The notes under the pieces: model-generated
Databases searched by the model: none
What the model was told of the DNA's origin: nothing
What the model saw: the letters and a program-made list of their open reading frames with translations, nothing else
From: CAZVNZ01 sp964628515
GTDB taxonomy: Bacteria; Bacillota; Clostridia; Christensenellales; Christensenellaceae
Direction: 5' to 3'
Assembly (NCBI GenBank): GCA_964628515.1
Contig: CAZVNZ010000026.1
Location: 1 to 42,161, forward strand
DNA: 42,161 nt
Translations under genes and position numbers: made by a program
Shown here: positions 1-8,058 of the stretch, piece by piece
Numbering within the stretch: the first letter of the stretch is position 1
How the letters are laid out: every line of letters starts with the position of its first letter

Positions 1-27
1 AACGCCTTACAGGCGTAATGTGAAATA

Positions 28-46
28 CCCCCAGCTATGCTGGGGG
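28..46 (-). terminator. Hairpin downstream of the CoA-transferase gene
   Basis: A perfect 8-bp stem (28-35 with 39-46) closes a 3-nt TAT loop. Read on the minus strand it lies 67 nt past the CoA-transferase stop codon and is followed by a short T-rich stretch (TATTTC). A second small hairpin (ACGCC/GGCGT, 2-16) follows. The U-tract is weak, so termination is likely but not certain. Confidence 0.5.
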
Positions 47-53
47 ATGTTTA

Positions 54-96
54 TTAGTGGTTAGCGGTTAGTAACCAATTAGCAATTAGTTGCTAA
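54..96. repeat. Short TTAG-type direct and inverted repeats
   Basis: TTAGTGG and TTAGCGG stand side by side (54-67), followed by further TTAG units and an inverted repeat TTAGCAA / TTGCTAA (79-85 and 90-96) around a central TTAG. The block lies between the terminator hairpin and the CoA-transferase stop. It looks like simple intergenic repeat DNA and no function is visible. Confidence 0.4.
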
Positions 97-112
97 AATG
101 AAACCTCAATTT

Positions 113-1624
113 TTAAGCAAAAAATCTCCCATCCATTAACCTTAAATCCTTAGAAACCACGGGCGTAAACTCCATATTTGCAAAAATATCCTTCTCCAAA
201 TCTACCCCCGGGGCGATTTCCGTTAGCACCAAACCCTCCGGCTTTAGCACAAGCACGCATCTTTCGGTTATAAACATAACTTCCTGATTAAGCTCAAAAG
301 ACCTTTTTGCGGAAAAGGTTTGTTGTTGTATACGGTTTTTAAACTTTTTTATTTTGCCTTCCTGCAAAATATTAAGTTTGCCATCCTTTATTTCGGTAAT
401 TAGTCCGCTTGCGGTAAAAGTGCCCATAAAATACAGCTTTTGCGCCGATTGGGTAATGCCGGTAAAACCTCCGCAGCCTGCAATTTTACTGCCAAACTTG
501 CTTACGTTTATGTTGCCCTTTGCATCCACCTCCGCAAGCCCCAAAAATGCTTGGTTTAGCCCACCGCCGTTGTAAAAATCAAATAACTGATGATGAAATA
601 TAATAGCCTCGGGGTTTAGGCACACCCCAAAATCCGCTCCTGTGGCAGGGGTGCCACCGATAGAGCCTGCATCTATGGTAAGTGTAACATCGCTAACCTC
701 GTTTTTTACCGCCATATGCCCTATGCCGTCGGGGATGCCTACACCTAAATTGATTATGCTGTGCTCTCTTAACTCTTGTGCCGCTCGCCCTACTATTATG
801 CCCTTTTCCCCCGTGTATTCCCAGGGGATTACCTCTACATATTTTTCTCCGCAGTAGGAAGGGTTGTATTGACTTAATGCCGTTTGCATATGAAACTGCG
901 GTCTTGCTAAAGCTATGCCGTCCACAAAAATCCCCGGAATTTTTACGCTGTGAGGGGGTATTTTATCCACGATTTTTTCTACCTGCACAAAAACCTTGCC
1001 CCCTAAATTATGAGTGGAGGCGGCAATGGTTAGGCAATCCATTAAAGATGCCTCCTTTTCGCAAGAAACATTCCCGTTTTTATCCGCATAAGTGCCTTTT
1101 AAAAAGGCAAAATCTATCTTTTTAATTGGTTTGTAATGTAGGTATTCTTCGTCATCTATATTTATAACACTGCATAAATCCTCGGTGGTTATTTCGTTTA
1201 GCTTGCCACCCTCTAAACGTGGGTCTACAAATGTGTCTAAACCTATTTTGGTTATAAGACCGGGACGCCTTGAGCCACTCTCCCTTATTAATTGCCCAAT
1301 GCAATCTTGAGGAAAGTTGTACGCCTCAATTTCGTTGTTTAATATTAAGGGATGAAGCTTTTGCATAAAGTTATAATGCCCTGCAATTATGCGGTGTATC
1401 ATACCTTTTTTTGCAAGGCGGTTAATCCCACGCTCCGGGCCGTCACCGACGGATGTTATTGCAATAATATCTAAATTTTTTGGAGAGCCTTCGGCTATAA
1501 AGCGTTGCTCCGTCTCAAATAAAATATCGTCTGCGCAAGCAACCATTATAAAGCCGTTTACAACTATTGTTGCTCCGTCAAAAACCTGTCCTGCCATTTC
1601 CTTTGATGTTGTTAATTTATTCAT
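113..1624 (-). CDS. Family I acyl-CoA:carboxylate CoA-transferase (propionate CoA-transferase/YdiF-like)
   Basis: This 503-residue cytoplasmic enzyme has the fused alpha-beta layout of propionate CoA-transferases, which move CoA between short-chain carboxylates through a glutamyl-CoA intermediate. The N-terminal half has conserved-looking blocks IAGHYNFM and KPGL-like RRPGLITKIGLDTFVDPR, then KGTYADKNGNVS. The C-terminal half has NLGVGIPDGIGHMA, FDFYNGGGLNQAFLGLAEVD and SKIAGCGGFTGITQ. The catalytic block reads TLTIDAGSIGG, whereas family members have TLTxExGxIGG, so the nucleophilic Glu is Asp at residue 318 (codon GAT, 671-673 on the minus strand). Length is close to the usual 515-525. Start: ATG with GAGGTGG upstream, inside the end of the preceding small gene, so the two are probably co-transcribed. 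The family assignment is firm. The actual substrates, and whether the enzyme is active with Asp, are unknown. Confidence 0.88.
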   Translation of the reverse strand: MNKLTTSKEMAGQVFDGATIVVNGFIMVACADDILFETEQRFIAEGSPKNLDIIAITSVGDGPERGINRLAKKGMIHRIIAGHYNFMQKLHPLILNNEIEAYNFPQDCIGQLIRESGSRRPGLITKIGLDTFVDPRLEGGKLNEITTEDLCSVINIDDEEYLHYKPIKKIDFAFLKGTYADKNGNVSCEKEASLMDCLTIAASTHNLGGKVFVQVEKIVDKIPPHSVKIPGIFVDGIALARPQFHMQTALSQYNPSYCGEKYVEVIPWEYTGEKGIIVGRAAQELREHSIINLGVGIPDGIGHMAVKNEVSDVTLTIDAGSIGGTPATGADFGVCLNPEAIIFHHQLFDFYNGGGLNQAFLGLAEVDAKGNINVSKFGSKIAGCGGFTGITQSAQKLYFMGTFTASGLITEIKDGKLNILQEGKIKKFKNRIQQQTFSAKRSFELNQEVMFITERCVLVLKPEGLVLTEIAPGVDLEKDIFANMEFTPVVSKDLRLMDGRFFA

Positions 1625-1641
1625 TATTAATTATGTCCACC

Positions 1642-1818
1642 TCATTTACTTAAAAATACTCTTATATTATCTAACATCTTAAATACTTTTTCAAGTAAAA
1701 ACAATTCTTTTTGGCTCGTTTTATAATTTTTATGCTCTATACAAGCGGAGCATAAAGAAAAAACCGCAATAACTCCTATAACCACAAACAAAAAACCTAC
1801 GCCGTTTAAATAAAACAT
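1642..1818 (-). CDS. Small single-span membrane peptide, 58 aa
   Basis: This short open reading frame has a strong GGAGG ribosome binding site 8 nt before its ATG. It lies directly upstream of the CoA-transferase on the same strand, and its stop codon overlaps the CoA-transferase's ribosome binding region. Residues 4-26 (NGVGFLFVVIGVIAVFSLCSAC) form one hydrophobic segment. The rest is a charged, probably helical tail (KTSQKELFLLEKVFKMLDNI). No family is recognised. The ribosome binding site, operon position and membrane-plus-tail composition support a real gene. It could be a small membrane anchor or regulator, but nothing shows this directly. Confidence 0.6.
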   Translation of the reverse strand: MFYLNGVGFLFVVIGVIAVFSLCSACIEHKNYKTSQKELFLLEKVFKMLDNIRVFLSK

Positions 1819-1871
1819 TTATGTATTCCTCCAATAAATTTAACTTATATAAATATTCTATTACAGAGTTG

Positions 1872-1886
1872 TTACAAATTTTGTAA
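1872..1886. promoter_or_regulatory. Perfect palindrome in a divergent intergenic region
   Basis: TTACAAA-T-TTTGTAA is a perfect 7-bp inverted repeat with a 1-nt centre. It lies between the minus-strand small membrane gene and the plus-strand carboxypeptidase gene, the place expected for a regulator binding site. No regulator can be named. Confidence 0.35.
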
Positions 1887-1922
1887 GGTTTAGGTAAAAA
1901 GGTAGAAAAATTTTTCCTGTTA

Positions 1923-1931
1923 TGATATAAT
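1923..1931 (+). promoter_or_regulatory. Extended -10 promoter for the D,D-carboxypeptidase genes
   Basis: TGA followed by TATAAT is a consensus extended -10 element 51 nt before the first carboxypeptidase start. No good -35 hexamer is seen at 17 nt, which is usual for extended -10 promoters. Confidence 0.45.
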
Positions 1932-1982
1932 TATTTACAATTAGTTTTTTTACTTAAAGCTAAGAAATAAGAGGTTTTAATA

Positions 1983-3500
1983 TTGAGAAAATACATAATA
2001 CTGCTACTTGCGGTTATAATATTCATACCAAGTATTGCATATGCACAGGAGCTTCCCGAAAACATAACCATTAGTGCGGACTCTGCAATGCTGGTGGACG
2101 CATCCACAGGGGAAGTACTGTTAGAAAAGAATAAAGACGAGCAAATTATGCCGGCAAGCACAAGTAAATTAATGACGGCTTTAATTACCTTTGAAAAAAC
2201 CAAATTAGACGATATTGTAAAAACCGGCGAGGAGGTAAATCGATTTACTAAAAATTCTTCTCTTGCAGGAATAAAAAAGGGGGAGTCCATAAGCGTAAAA
2301 GATTTACTTTACGGGATGATGTTGGCGTCGGGTAACGATGCGGCGGCGGCTTTAGCCGTGCATATCGGTGGTAGCTTGGAAGGGTTTAACGATATGATGA
2401 ACGCCCGTGCAAAAGAGCTTGGCATGGAAAACACCACCTTTATTAATCCTCATGGGCTAAAGGTAGAGGATAGGGTTAATTATTCCACCGCTTCGGATAT
2501 GGCAAAACTTGCGGTTGCGGTAAACAATATACCCCAGCTTATGGAGATTATCAGCGCAAAAAATTACAGTATACAGCCTACTAATATAGTTAGCGATACT
2601 CGAGAGCTCAAAAACACCAACATACTTTTGGTAACCCCTCAAAGCAGACCGGAGTATGCAAAGTATAAGTACGAATATGCAACAGGTATGAAAACAGGTT
2701 TACTTGAAAATGCCGCAGACGATATTTCTTCTTACGGCTGTCTTGTAGCATCCGCAAATAAAGATGGTGTTAAGCTGATTTCCCTTGTGTTTGGAGATAA
2801 ATCGACAAGCTCCCTTGCACGTTGGCAGAATGCAATAGATATGTTTGAGTACGGCTTTAATGCTATTTCCACCGTGGATTTAGCCACCTACATTCCGCCT
2901 GTGGAAGTTACAAAGTCTTTAGAAAATTGCGCAAAAAACGATGCCCTTGACGGACAGCTGACTTTGGTGTCAAAAACGGATGGCATTACTGCTACAAAAG
3001 TGCTTTCTAAAAGCACGCTTGAAAATATAAATAACGGCTCTGTACAAATAGAGCAGGAGGTCGTGCTTACAAAACCAATGGTAGCCCCCGTAGCCTTAGG
3101 GGAGGAAATGGGCTATGTAATATATAAGCTAAACGGAGAAGAGCTATGCCATGTACCCTTAATCTCAAGCAGAAAGGTGTATCAATTAGGGGAGGAAAAC
3201 TTAGCAAAGGCAGAGCTTGGACTTCCTAACATCGACTTTAAATTTGAAATTTGGTATTTATGGTTTATAATAATACCAATAGGGGCTTTTGCGGGTTATT
3301 ACTTTATAAAACACTACGGTTGGAGGATAGGCAGAAGACGGCATCACAACCAGCATCACCATAGAAATATTGCATACGAAAGGGCAACATCTCCCGAAAG
3401 CAGAAAGGTAGTCACCTACGATTATCACACAATAAACGAAAACGAAAAACGACGCCCAACAAACTACGCAAGAAAGGCTTTAAGGGGCAGAAAGTTTTAA
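1983..3500 (+). CDS. D-alanyl-D-alanine carboxypeptidase (DacA/DacF family penicillin-binding protein)
   Basis: It trims the terminal D-Ala from peptidoglycan pentapeptides outside the membrane. An N-terminal signal peptide (residues 1-21, ending SIAYA) precedes the peptidase S11 domain, which has all three penicillin-binding motifs: S59-T-S-K62, SGN in LASGNDAA, and KTG in GMKTGLL. A PBP5-type C-terminal domain follows (about 300-400), then a membrane segment (IWYLWFIIIPIGAFAGYYF) and a basic, His-rich cytoplasmic tail. PBP5 normally ends in an amphipathic anchor, so the true transmembrane segment with a tail of about 80 residues is longer than usual. The start is TTG; AGAGG lies 10-12 nt upstream. 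The next gene is a close tandem paralogue. Confidence 0.92.
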   Translation: MRKYIILLLAVIIFIPSIAYAQELPENITISADSAMLVDASTGEVLLEKNKDEQIMPASTSKLMTALITFEKTKLDDIVKTGEEVNRFTKNSSLAGIKKGESISVKDLLYGMMLASGNDAAAALAVHIGGSLEGFNDMMNARAKELGMENTTFINPHGLKVEDRVNYSTASDMAKLAVAVNNIPQLMEIISAKNYSIQPTNIVSDTRELKNTNILLVTPQSRPEYAKYKYEYATGMKTGLLENAADDISSYGCLVASANKDGVKLISLVFGDKSTSSLARWQNAIDMFEYGFNAISTVDLATYIPPVEVTKSLENCAKNDALDGQLTLVSKTDGITATKVLSKSTLENINNGSVQIEQEVVLTKPMVAPVALGEEMGYVIYKLNGEELCHVPLISSRKVYQLGEENLAKAELGLPNIDFKFEIWYLWFIIIPIGAFAGYYFIKHYGWRIGRRRHHNQHHHRNIAYERATSPESRKVVTYDYHTINENEKRRPTNYARKALRGRKF

Positions 3501-3506
3501 ATTAAG

Positions 3507-3536
3507 AAATCTTTATTAAATGGGTATAAAAGATTT
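3507..3536 (+). terminator. Weak AT-rich hairpin between the two carboxypeptidase genes
   Basis: AAATCTTT (3507-3514) and AAAGATTT (3529-3536) form an 8-bp stem with a 14-nt loop, followed by TATATAAATTT. The stem is almost all A-T and no U-run follows, so it may only attenuate transcription or influence mRNA stability. Confidence 0.3.
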
Positions 3537-3569
3537 TATATAAATTTCACAAGTATAGGAGCGAGCAGA

Positions 3570-4997
3570 GTGAAGAGAATCATATCTACAATAACAGTAT
3601 TATTATTTTTACTAATACCTACTATTAGTTATGGAGCCACACCACCCCCTTTTGACGACAGCAATTTATCCGTAGTTTCTGCAATGCTTATAGACGCAAA
3701 AACAGGAGAGGTGCTTTACGAAAAGGGAGGAGACGAAAAAATCAGCCCTGCAAGCACTACAAAACTTATAACCGCACTACTCACCGTAGAAAACAGAAAA
3801 ATGGACGACATTGTTGTGCCGGGCAAAGAGGTTTACGACTTTAGCTCTGCATCCAGTCTTGCAAATATTCAGTCAGGGGAAAATATTACCGTAAAAGATT
3901 TACTCTACGGCTTGCTGTTAGCTTCGGGCAACGATGCGGCGGCGGCGCTTGCGGTGGATATTGGCGGTAGTTTAGAAGGTTTTAACGATATGATGAACGC
4001 CCGTGCCAAAGAGCTTGGTATGGAAAACACATATTTCAGCAACCCTCATGGGCTTGTTATTAAAGATAAAGAGCATTACTCAACGGCAAAGGATATGGCA
4101 AAACTTGCATTGGCGGCGTATTCTCATCCCGAACTTATGGAAATTATGGGCACAAAACAATACACCATACAGCCCACAAACAAAATGGCAAACCCACGAG
4201 ACCTTAAAAACTCAAACCTGTTACTGCTTACACCGGAAACAAAGCCGGAATACGCACCGTATCTCTACGAATACGCAACGGGTATGAAGACGGGGCTTAT
4301 TCAAAACCCATGGTACGGCTGTCTTGTGGCATCGGCTCAAAGGGGAGATTTAGAGTTTATAGCCATGGTATTTGGAGACTCTTCAGATAGAGGCATAAAC
4401 CGTTGGCAAAATGTAATAGATATGTTTAACTACGGCTTTACAAGCTGTTCTAAGGCGGATTTAAGCAAGTTTATTGCGCCTGTTACGGATAACCAAACAA
4501 TAGACAACTGTGCAAAAAACGACCCTGAGGAAGGCGCAATCGTACTAACAACGGAGTTTGACGATTCACTTCCAAGGGAAACCTATCTTTCTCCCGAAAC
4601 GGTGGAGGGTTTAAATGACGGCACTTTATTGATAGAGCAGGAAACTGTGTATACAAAACCAATGGTAGCCCCCGTATCTAAAGGTGAGGAAATGGGTTAT
4701 GTGCGGTACTCGCTTCAAGGTGAGGAAGTTTACCGAGCACCCATAAAAGCAGACAGAGAGGTGTATCAATTAGGGGAGGAACAACTTACAAAAGAGGAGT
4801 ACGACTTACCCGGTTTTGTATTTAACTGGGAGTGGTGGTATCTTGCAATAATTATACCGGCAGTAGCGGTGGCAGGCTTATTTATTTTCAGAGCGTATAA
4901 CTTAAAAAAAGCAAGACGACGCCCGTCTCCACGGCGAATAGGCGTAAATAGCAATCAAAATAATAACAATGAAAGGTACAGAGGGAGAAAGCTTTAA
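3570..4997 (+). CDS. D-alanyl-D-alanine carboxypeptidase, tandem paralogue
   Basis: This is a second peptidase S11 protein of 475 residues. It has a signal peptide (to about residue 22, ISYGA), an STTK catalytic motif in SPASTTKLI, SGN in LASGNDAA, KTG in GMKTGLI, a C-terminal domain and a single membrane segment (WWYLAIIIPAVAVAGLFIF) before a basic Asn-rich tail. It starts with GTG 9 nt after AGGAG. Long protein and DNA blocks match the preceding gene almost exactly, for example the block around GGSLEGFNDMMNARAKELG, which indicates recent tandem duplication or gene conversion. The stop overlaps the malic enzyme ATG (TAATG), so these genes are translationally coupled. The tails of the two copies differ, which may place them differently in the wall or membrane. 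Confidence 0.92.
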   Translation: MKRIISTITVLLFLLIPTISYGATPPPFDDSNLSVVSAMLIDAKTGEVLYEKGGDEKISPASTTKLITALLTVENRKMDDIVVPGKEVYDFSSASSLANIQSGENITVKDLLYGLLLASGNDAAAALAVDIGGSLEGFNDMMNARAKELGMENTYFSNPHGLVIKDKEHYSTAKDMAKLALAAYSHPELMEIMGTKQYTIQPTNKMANPRDLKNSNLLLLTPETKPEYAPYLYEYATGMKTGLIQNPWYGCLVASAQRGDLEFIAMVFGDSSDRGINRWQNVIDMFNYGFTSCSKADLSKFIAPVTDNQTIDNCAKNDPEEGAIVLTTEFDDSLPRETYLSPETVEGLNDGTLLIEQETVYTKPMVAPVSKGEEMGYVRYSLQGEEVYRAPIKADREVYQLGEEQLTKEEYDLPGFVFNWEWWYLAIIIPAVAVAGLFIFRAYNLKKARRRPSPRRIGVNSNQNNNNERYRGRKL

Positions 4998-6139
4998 TGG
5001 ATTACAGCAAAGAAAGTTTAAAAGCACACAAAGAATGGAAGGGCAAAATTGAGATTATAAGCAGGGTAAAAATAAACTCAAAAGAGGATTTAGCATTAGC
5101 CTACACCCCGGGAGTTGCGGCAGCATGTATGGCAATAAACGAGGACGAAAGCAAAAGCAGAGAGCTTACACGCAAAAATAATCTTGTGGCGGTAATAACG
5201 GACGGCACAGCGGTGCTTGGACTTGGAGATATAGGGCCTTGTGCGGCAATGCCCGTAATGGAAGGCAAGTGCATTTTATTTAAGGAATTTGCCGATGTTG
5301 ATGCCTTCCCCATTTGCGTAGATACTAAAAATACGGAAGAATTTATAAATACCGTTAAACTAATAAGCAAAAGTTTTGGTGGCATAAATTTAGAAGATAT
5401 TGCGGCACCTCGTTGTTTTGAAATAGAAAACCGCCTAAAAGAGCTATGCGATATTCCTGTTTTTCATGACGATCAGCACGGGACGGCAATAGTGGTGGGA
5501 GCGGCATTAATTAACTCCTGCAAACTTTTCGGCAAGGAAATAGAGGGCTTAAAAGTTGTGGTAAACGGCGCAGGTTCTGCGGGAATTGCCTGTGCAAATT
5601 TAGTTATGGATATGGGTGTAAAAAATCTAATTATATGCGATAAACAAGGTATTATTAGGCAAAACACCAAAGAAGCTAACAAATGGCAAATTCAAATTGC
5701 AAAAAGGGGCAACACAGAAGATGTAGACGGAAATTTAGCAACAGCACTTAAAGGTGCGGATGTATTTATAGGAGTAAGTGCAGGAAATATTGTAACGCAG
5801 GAAATGATAAAATCCATGAATAAAGAGCCATTTGTGTTTGCAATGGCAAATCCTATACCGGAAATTATGCCGGATATTGCCAAAAAAGCAGGTGCCGCCG
5901 TAGTGGGTACGGGGAGGTCGGATTTTCCCAATCAAATAAACAATGTACTTGCGTTTCCCGGAGTTTTCAGAGGGGTATTGGACAGCAACAAAAAAAGCAT
6001 AACGGAGAAAATGAAAATAGCCGCCGCATATGCCATAGCAAATGTGCTTAAAGAGGAAGAGCTTACAGCGGATAAAATACTGCCTGAGCCATTAGATAAA
6101 AAGGTTGCAGGAGCGGTTGCAAAGGCAATGATGCTATAA
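4997..6139 (+). CDS. NAD(P)-dependent malic enzyme
   Basis: This cytoplasmic enzyme oxidatively decarboxylates malate to pyruvate. At 380 residues it is the short bacterial form. Motifs in order are the catalytic Tyr region ALAYTPGVA (about residues 34-42), GTAVLGLGDIGP, the metal-binding FHDDQHGTAIV and the Rossmann loop VNGAGSAGIACANL; the C-terminal part contains MANPIPEIMPDIA and GRSDFPNQINN. Its ATG overlaps the stop codon of the preceding carboxypeptidase by one base, with GAGGGA 10 nt upstream. Why a cell-wall enzyme and malic enzyme share an operon is not obvious. A terminator follows. Cofactor preference (NAD or NADP) cannot be read with certainty. Confidence 0.93.
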   Translation: MDYSKESLKAHKEWKGKIEIISRVKINSKEDLALAYTPGVAAACMAINEDESKSRELTRKNNLVAVITDGTAVLGLGDIGPCAAMPVMEGKCILFKEFADVDAFPICVDTKNTEEFINTVKLISKSFGGINLEDIAAPRCFEIENRLKELCDIPVFHDDQHGTAIVVGAALINSCKLFGKEIEGLKVVVNGAGSAGIACANLVMDMGVKNLIICDKQGIIRQNTKEANKWQIQIAKRGNTEDVDGNLATALKGADVFIGVSAGNIVTQEMIKSMNKEPFVFAMANPIPEIMPDIAKKAGAAVVGTGRSDFPNQINNVLAFPGVFRGVLDSNKKSITEKMKIAAAYAIANVLKEEELTADKILPEPLDKKVAGAVAKAMML

Positions 6140-6157
6140 ATCTATTATAAAACTTTG

Positions 6158-6180
6158 GCGGCGGTAAAACGTCGCTTTTT
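6158..6180 (+). terminator. Rho-independent terminator after the malic enzyme gene
   Basis: GCGGCG pairs with CGTCGC (one G-U pair) around a GTAAAA loop, directly followed by TTTTT. Confidence 0.75.
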
Positions 6181-6227
6181 AAATTAAAACAGTATATTTA
6201 GTTATAGAAGTAAAGGAGAATATAAAA

Positions 6228-6650
6228 ATGTGGGATAAACTAAACAAGCAAAAACCACCAACCCTATACGATATAAACCAATATGTGAATAACGAAGTAT
6301 GGGAAAATTTATACGCTAATATAGTAAGAAAGTACAATGTAAAGCCAACTTTTGAATATAGTGGTTGTGTTATGCCCGGTTGGAACATAAAGTTTAAGAA
6401 AAGTGGTAAAAACCTGTGTACAGTATACCCCTACGAAAATTACGTAACGGTACTTGTGGTTATTGGCGCAAGAGAAAAACAGAGTTTTGAAGCACTTTTA
6501 CCCTCTTTGCATCCGCATATTAAAGAAGTTGTGGCAAATTCTCAGGAAGGTATGGGGCAATTATGGCTGTTTATTCCCCTTGAGGATAAAGAGATTTTAG
6601 CGGATTTAGAACGGTGTATAGATTTGCGAGCGGTTAAAAAGGTAGGTTAA
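6228..6650 (+). CDS. DUF3788 family protein
   Basis: This small soluble protein of 140 residues belongs to a family of unknown function common in Clostridia and Bacteroidetes. Features that fit DUF3788 are YSGCVMPGWNIKFKKSGKNLCTVYP, an aromatic/Gly-rich core, and YVTVLVVIGAREKQSFEALLP. There is no signal peptide or membrane segment. Its ATG follows a strong AAAGGAGA site. A GNAT acetyltransferase begins 4 nt after its stop, so the two are likely co-translated. No biochemical role can be given. Confidence 0.75.
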   Translation: MWDKLNKQKPPTLYDINQYVNNEVWENLYANIVRKYNVKPTFEYSGCVMPGWNIKFKKSGKNLCTVYPYENYVTVLVVIGAREKQSFEALLPSLHPHIKEVVANSQEGMGQLWLFIPLEDKEILADLERCIDLRAVKKVG

Positions 6651-6654
6651 TGTT

Positions 6655-7149
6655 ATGGAAGAAATTCAAATAAGAGAAATAAAAAATAGTGAGACATACT
6701 TAATAAAAGAGTTTTTGTACGAAGCAATTTTTCAGGAAGATAAAACAAATTTACTGCCAAAAGAAATTGTGCAAGAGCCAAATATAAGCATATATTATAA
6801 GAATTTCGGTAGTAAAGATGACAACTGTTTGGTTGGGGTACATAATAATAAAATAATAGGTATGGTGTGGACACGCATTTTTAAGGGAGATATAAAAGGT
6901 TACGGCTATGTAGATTACGAAACTCCGGAGTTTAGCATTGCAGTTTTAGAGGAGTACAGGCAAAAGGGCATAGGCAAAATGTTAATGGAAGCAATGCTAA
7001 ATTTGCTAAAAACCAAAGGGTATAAGAGAGCATCACTATCCGTAAACAAAAAAAATTATGCCCAAAAATTATATTTGCAGGTGGGGTTTAAAATTATTAA
7101 AGAGACAGATACGGATTTTGTTATGGTGCATACATTAGAGGATTATTAA
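6655..7149 (+). CDS. GNAT family N-acetyltransferase
   Basis: This 164-residue acetyltransferase probably moves an acetyl group from acetyl-CoA to an amine on an unknown substrate. The acetyl-CoA pyrophosphate loop is seen as EYRQKGIGKMLM (about residues 101-112), the RxxGxG signature of motif A, preceded by the beta strand FSIAVLEE and followed by ASLSVNKKNYAQKLYLQVGFK (motif B). It follows the DUF3788 gene by 4 nt and precedes a PhzF-like gene by 11 nt, forming a three-gene cluster. No resistance or protein-acetylation role can be inferred. Confidence 0.85.
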   Translation: MEEIQIREIKNSETYLIKEFLYEAIFQEDKTNLLPKEIVQEPNISIYYKNFGSKDDNCLVGVHNNKIIGMVWTRIFKGDIKGYGYVDYETPEFSIAVLEEYRQKGIGKMLMEAMLNLLKTKGYKRASLSVNKKNYAQKLYLQVGFKIIKETDTDFVMVHTLEDY

Positions 7150-7160
7150 GCGAGGTAAAA

Positions 7161-7931
7161 ATGAAATACTACATAATAGATGCGTTTGCAAACAAAGTTT
7201 TTGAGGGCAACCAAGCAGGAGTTTGTATTTTAGAAAAAGATATAAGCGAAAGTACAATGCAAAACATAGCAATGGAAAACAATTTAGCGGAAACGGCATT
7301 TATAAAAAAAGAGGGAGATATATACAATTTGCGTTGGTTTACCCCCGCTTTTGAAATAGATTTATGCGGACACGCAACAATAGCATCCGCATACGTAATT
7401 GCAAACTTTGTGGATGTAAATTGCACAAATATGTTTTTTTCCACAAAAAGCGGTTTAATTAATGTTTCTAAAATAGGCGATAGATACCAAATGGATTTAC
7501 CTATAAGAAAACCAACAAAAATAAAGGATGATTTTGCGGATATTTTGGACATAAAGCCAATAGAAGTGTTATCTTCAAGGGATTTAATAGTGGTTTTAAA
7601 CAGCGAGGAGGAGATTAGTGGCTATATTCCAAACTACACAAAATTAGCCAAATTAACAGATTGGTTGGGGATTGTAATTACGGCAAAAGGCAATAATGCG
7701 GACTTTGTTTCAAGATTTTTTGTGCCGGAGCTTAATTGCGAGGATGCGGTAACAGGCTCCTCCCATAGTAGTCTTGTACCCTATTGGGCAGAAAAATTAG
7801 GCGAGAGGAATTTATATGCAAAACAGCTTTCCAAAAGAGGAGGGGAGCTTAATTGCATATTGGATGTAAACAACGTAAAAATAACGGGCAAAGCAAGCCT
7901 ATACTTAAAAGGCGAGATAGATGTACCATAA
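7161..7931 (+). CDS. PhzF-like isomerase/epimerase
   Basis: This 256-residue protein is of the PhzF family, which has a diaminopimelate-epimerase fold and catalyses isomerisation using a conserved Glu. The N terminus YYIIDAFANKVFEGNQAGVC corresponds to the family's D-F-x-GNPAAV start, with Gln replacing the usual Pro. NLAETAF supplies the catalytic Glu (residue 44), LCGHATIAS the second signature and CEDAVTGSSHSSL the C-terminal one (usual form EDPVTGSAH). It is slightly shorter than the common 270-300. AGGT lies 6 nt before the ATG. Most members in non-producers of phenazine have unknown substrates, so no pathway is claimed. Confidence 0.85.
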   Translation: MKYYIIDAFANKVFEGNQAGVCILEKDISESTMQNIAMENNLAETAFIKKEGDIYNLRWFTPAFEIDLCGHATIASAYVIANFVDVNCTNMFFSTKSGLINVSKIGDRYQMDLPIRKPTKIKDDFADILDIKPIEVLSSRDLIVVLNSEEEISGYIPNYTKLAKLTDWLGIVITAKGNNADFVSRFFVPELNCEDAVTGSSHSSLVPYWAEKLGERNLYAKQLSKRGGELNCILDVNNVKITGKASLYLKGEIDVP

Positions 7932-7986
7932 ATATCAACCACCACAAAAAATTACAAAATAAATAAAAAATAAGCTATATATTTAA

Positions 7987-8015
7987 TTGTGCGAAGAGGG
8001 CTTTTATGATATTAT
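7987..8015 (+). promoter_or_regulatory. Candidate promoter of the purine operon
   Basis: TTGTGC and TATTAT are separated by 17 nt, with the -10 about 44 nt before purE. The -35 match is only moderate. I saw no purine riboswitch in the 127-nt gap, so control is probably by another mechanism. Confidence 0.45.
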
Positions 8016-8058
8016 AAAATTGGTTAAAAATTTTTAAAATTTCTTTTTGGAGGTACAT

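Noticed and set aside
5101..5385. Minus-strand frame of 94 residues inside the malic enzyme gene
   Set aside because: It is a shadow frame of a strongly conserved coding sequence.
7932..8058. Purine riboswitch ahead of purE
   Set aside because: The gap is too short and AT-rich, and none of the conserved junction sequences of the purine aptamer is present.
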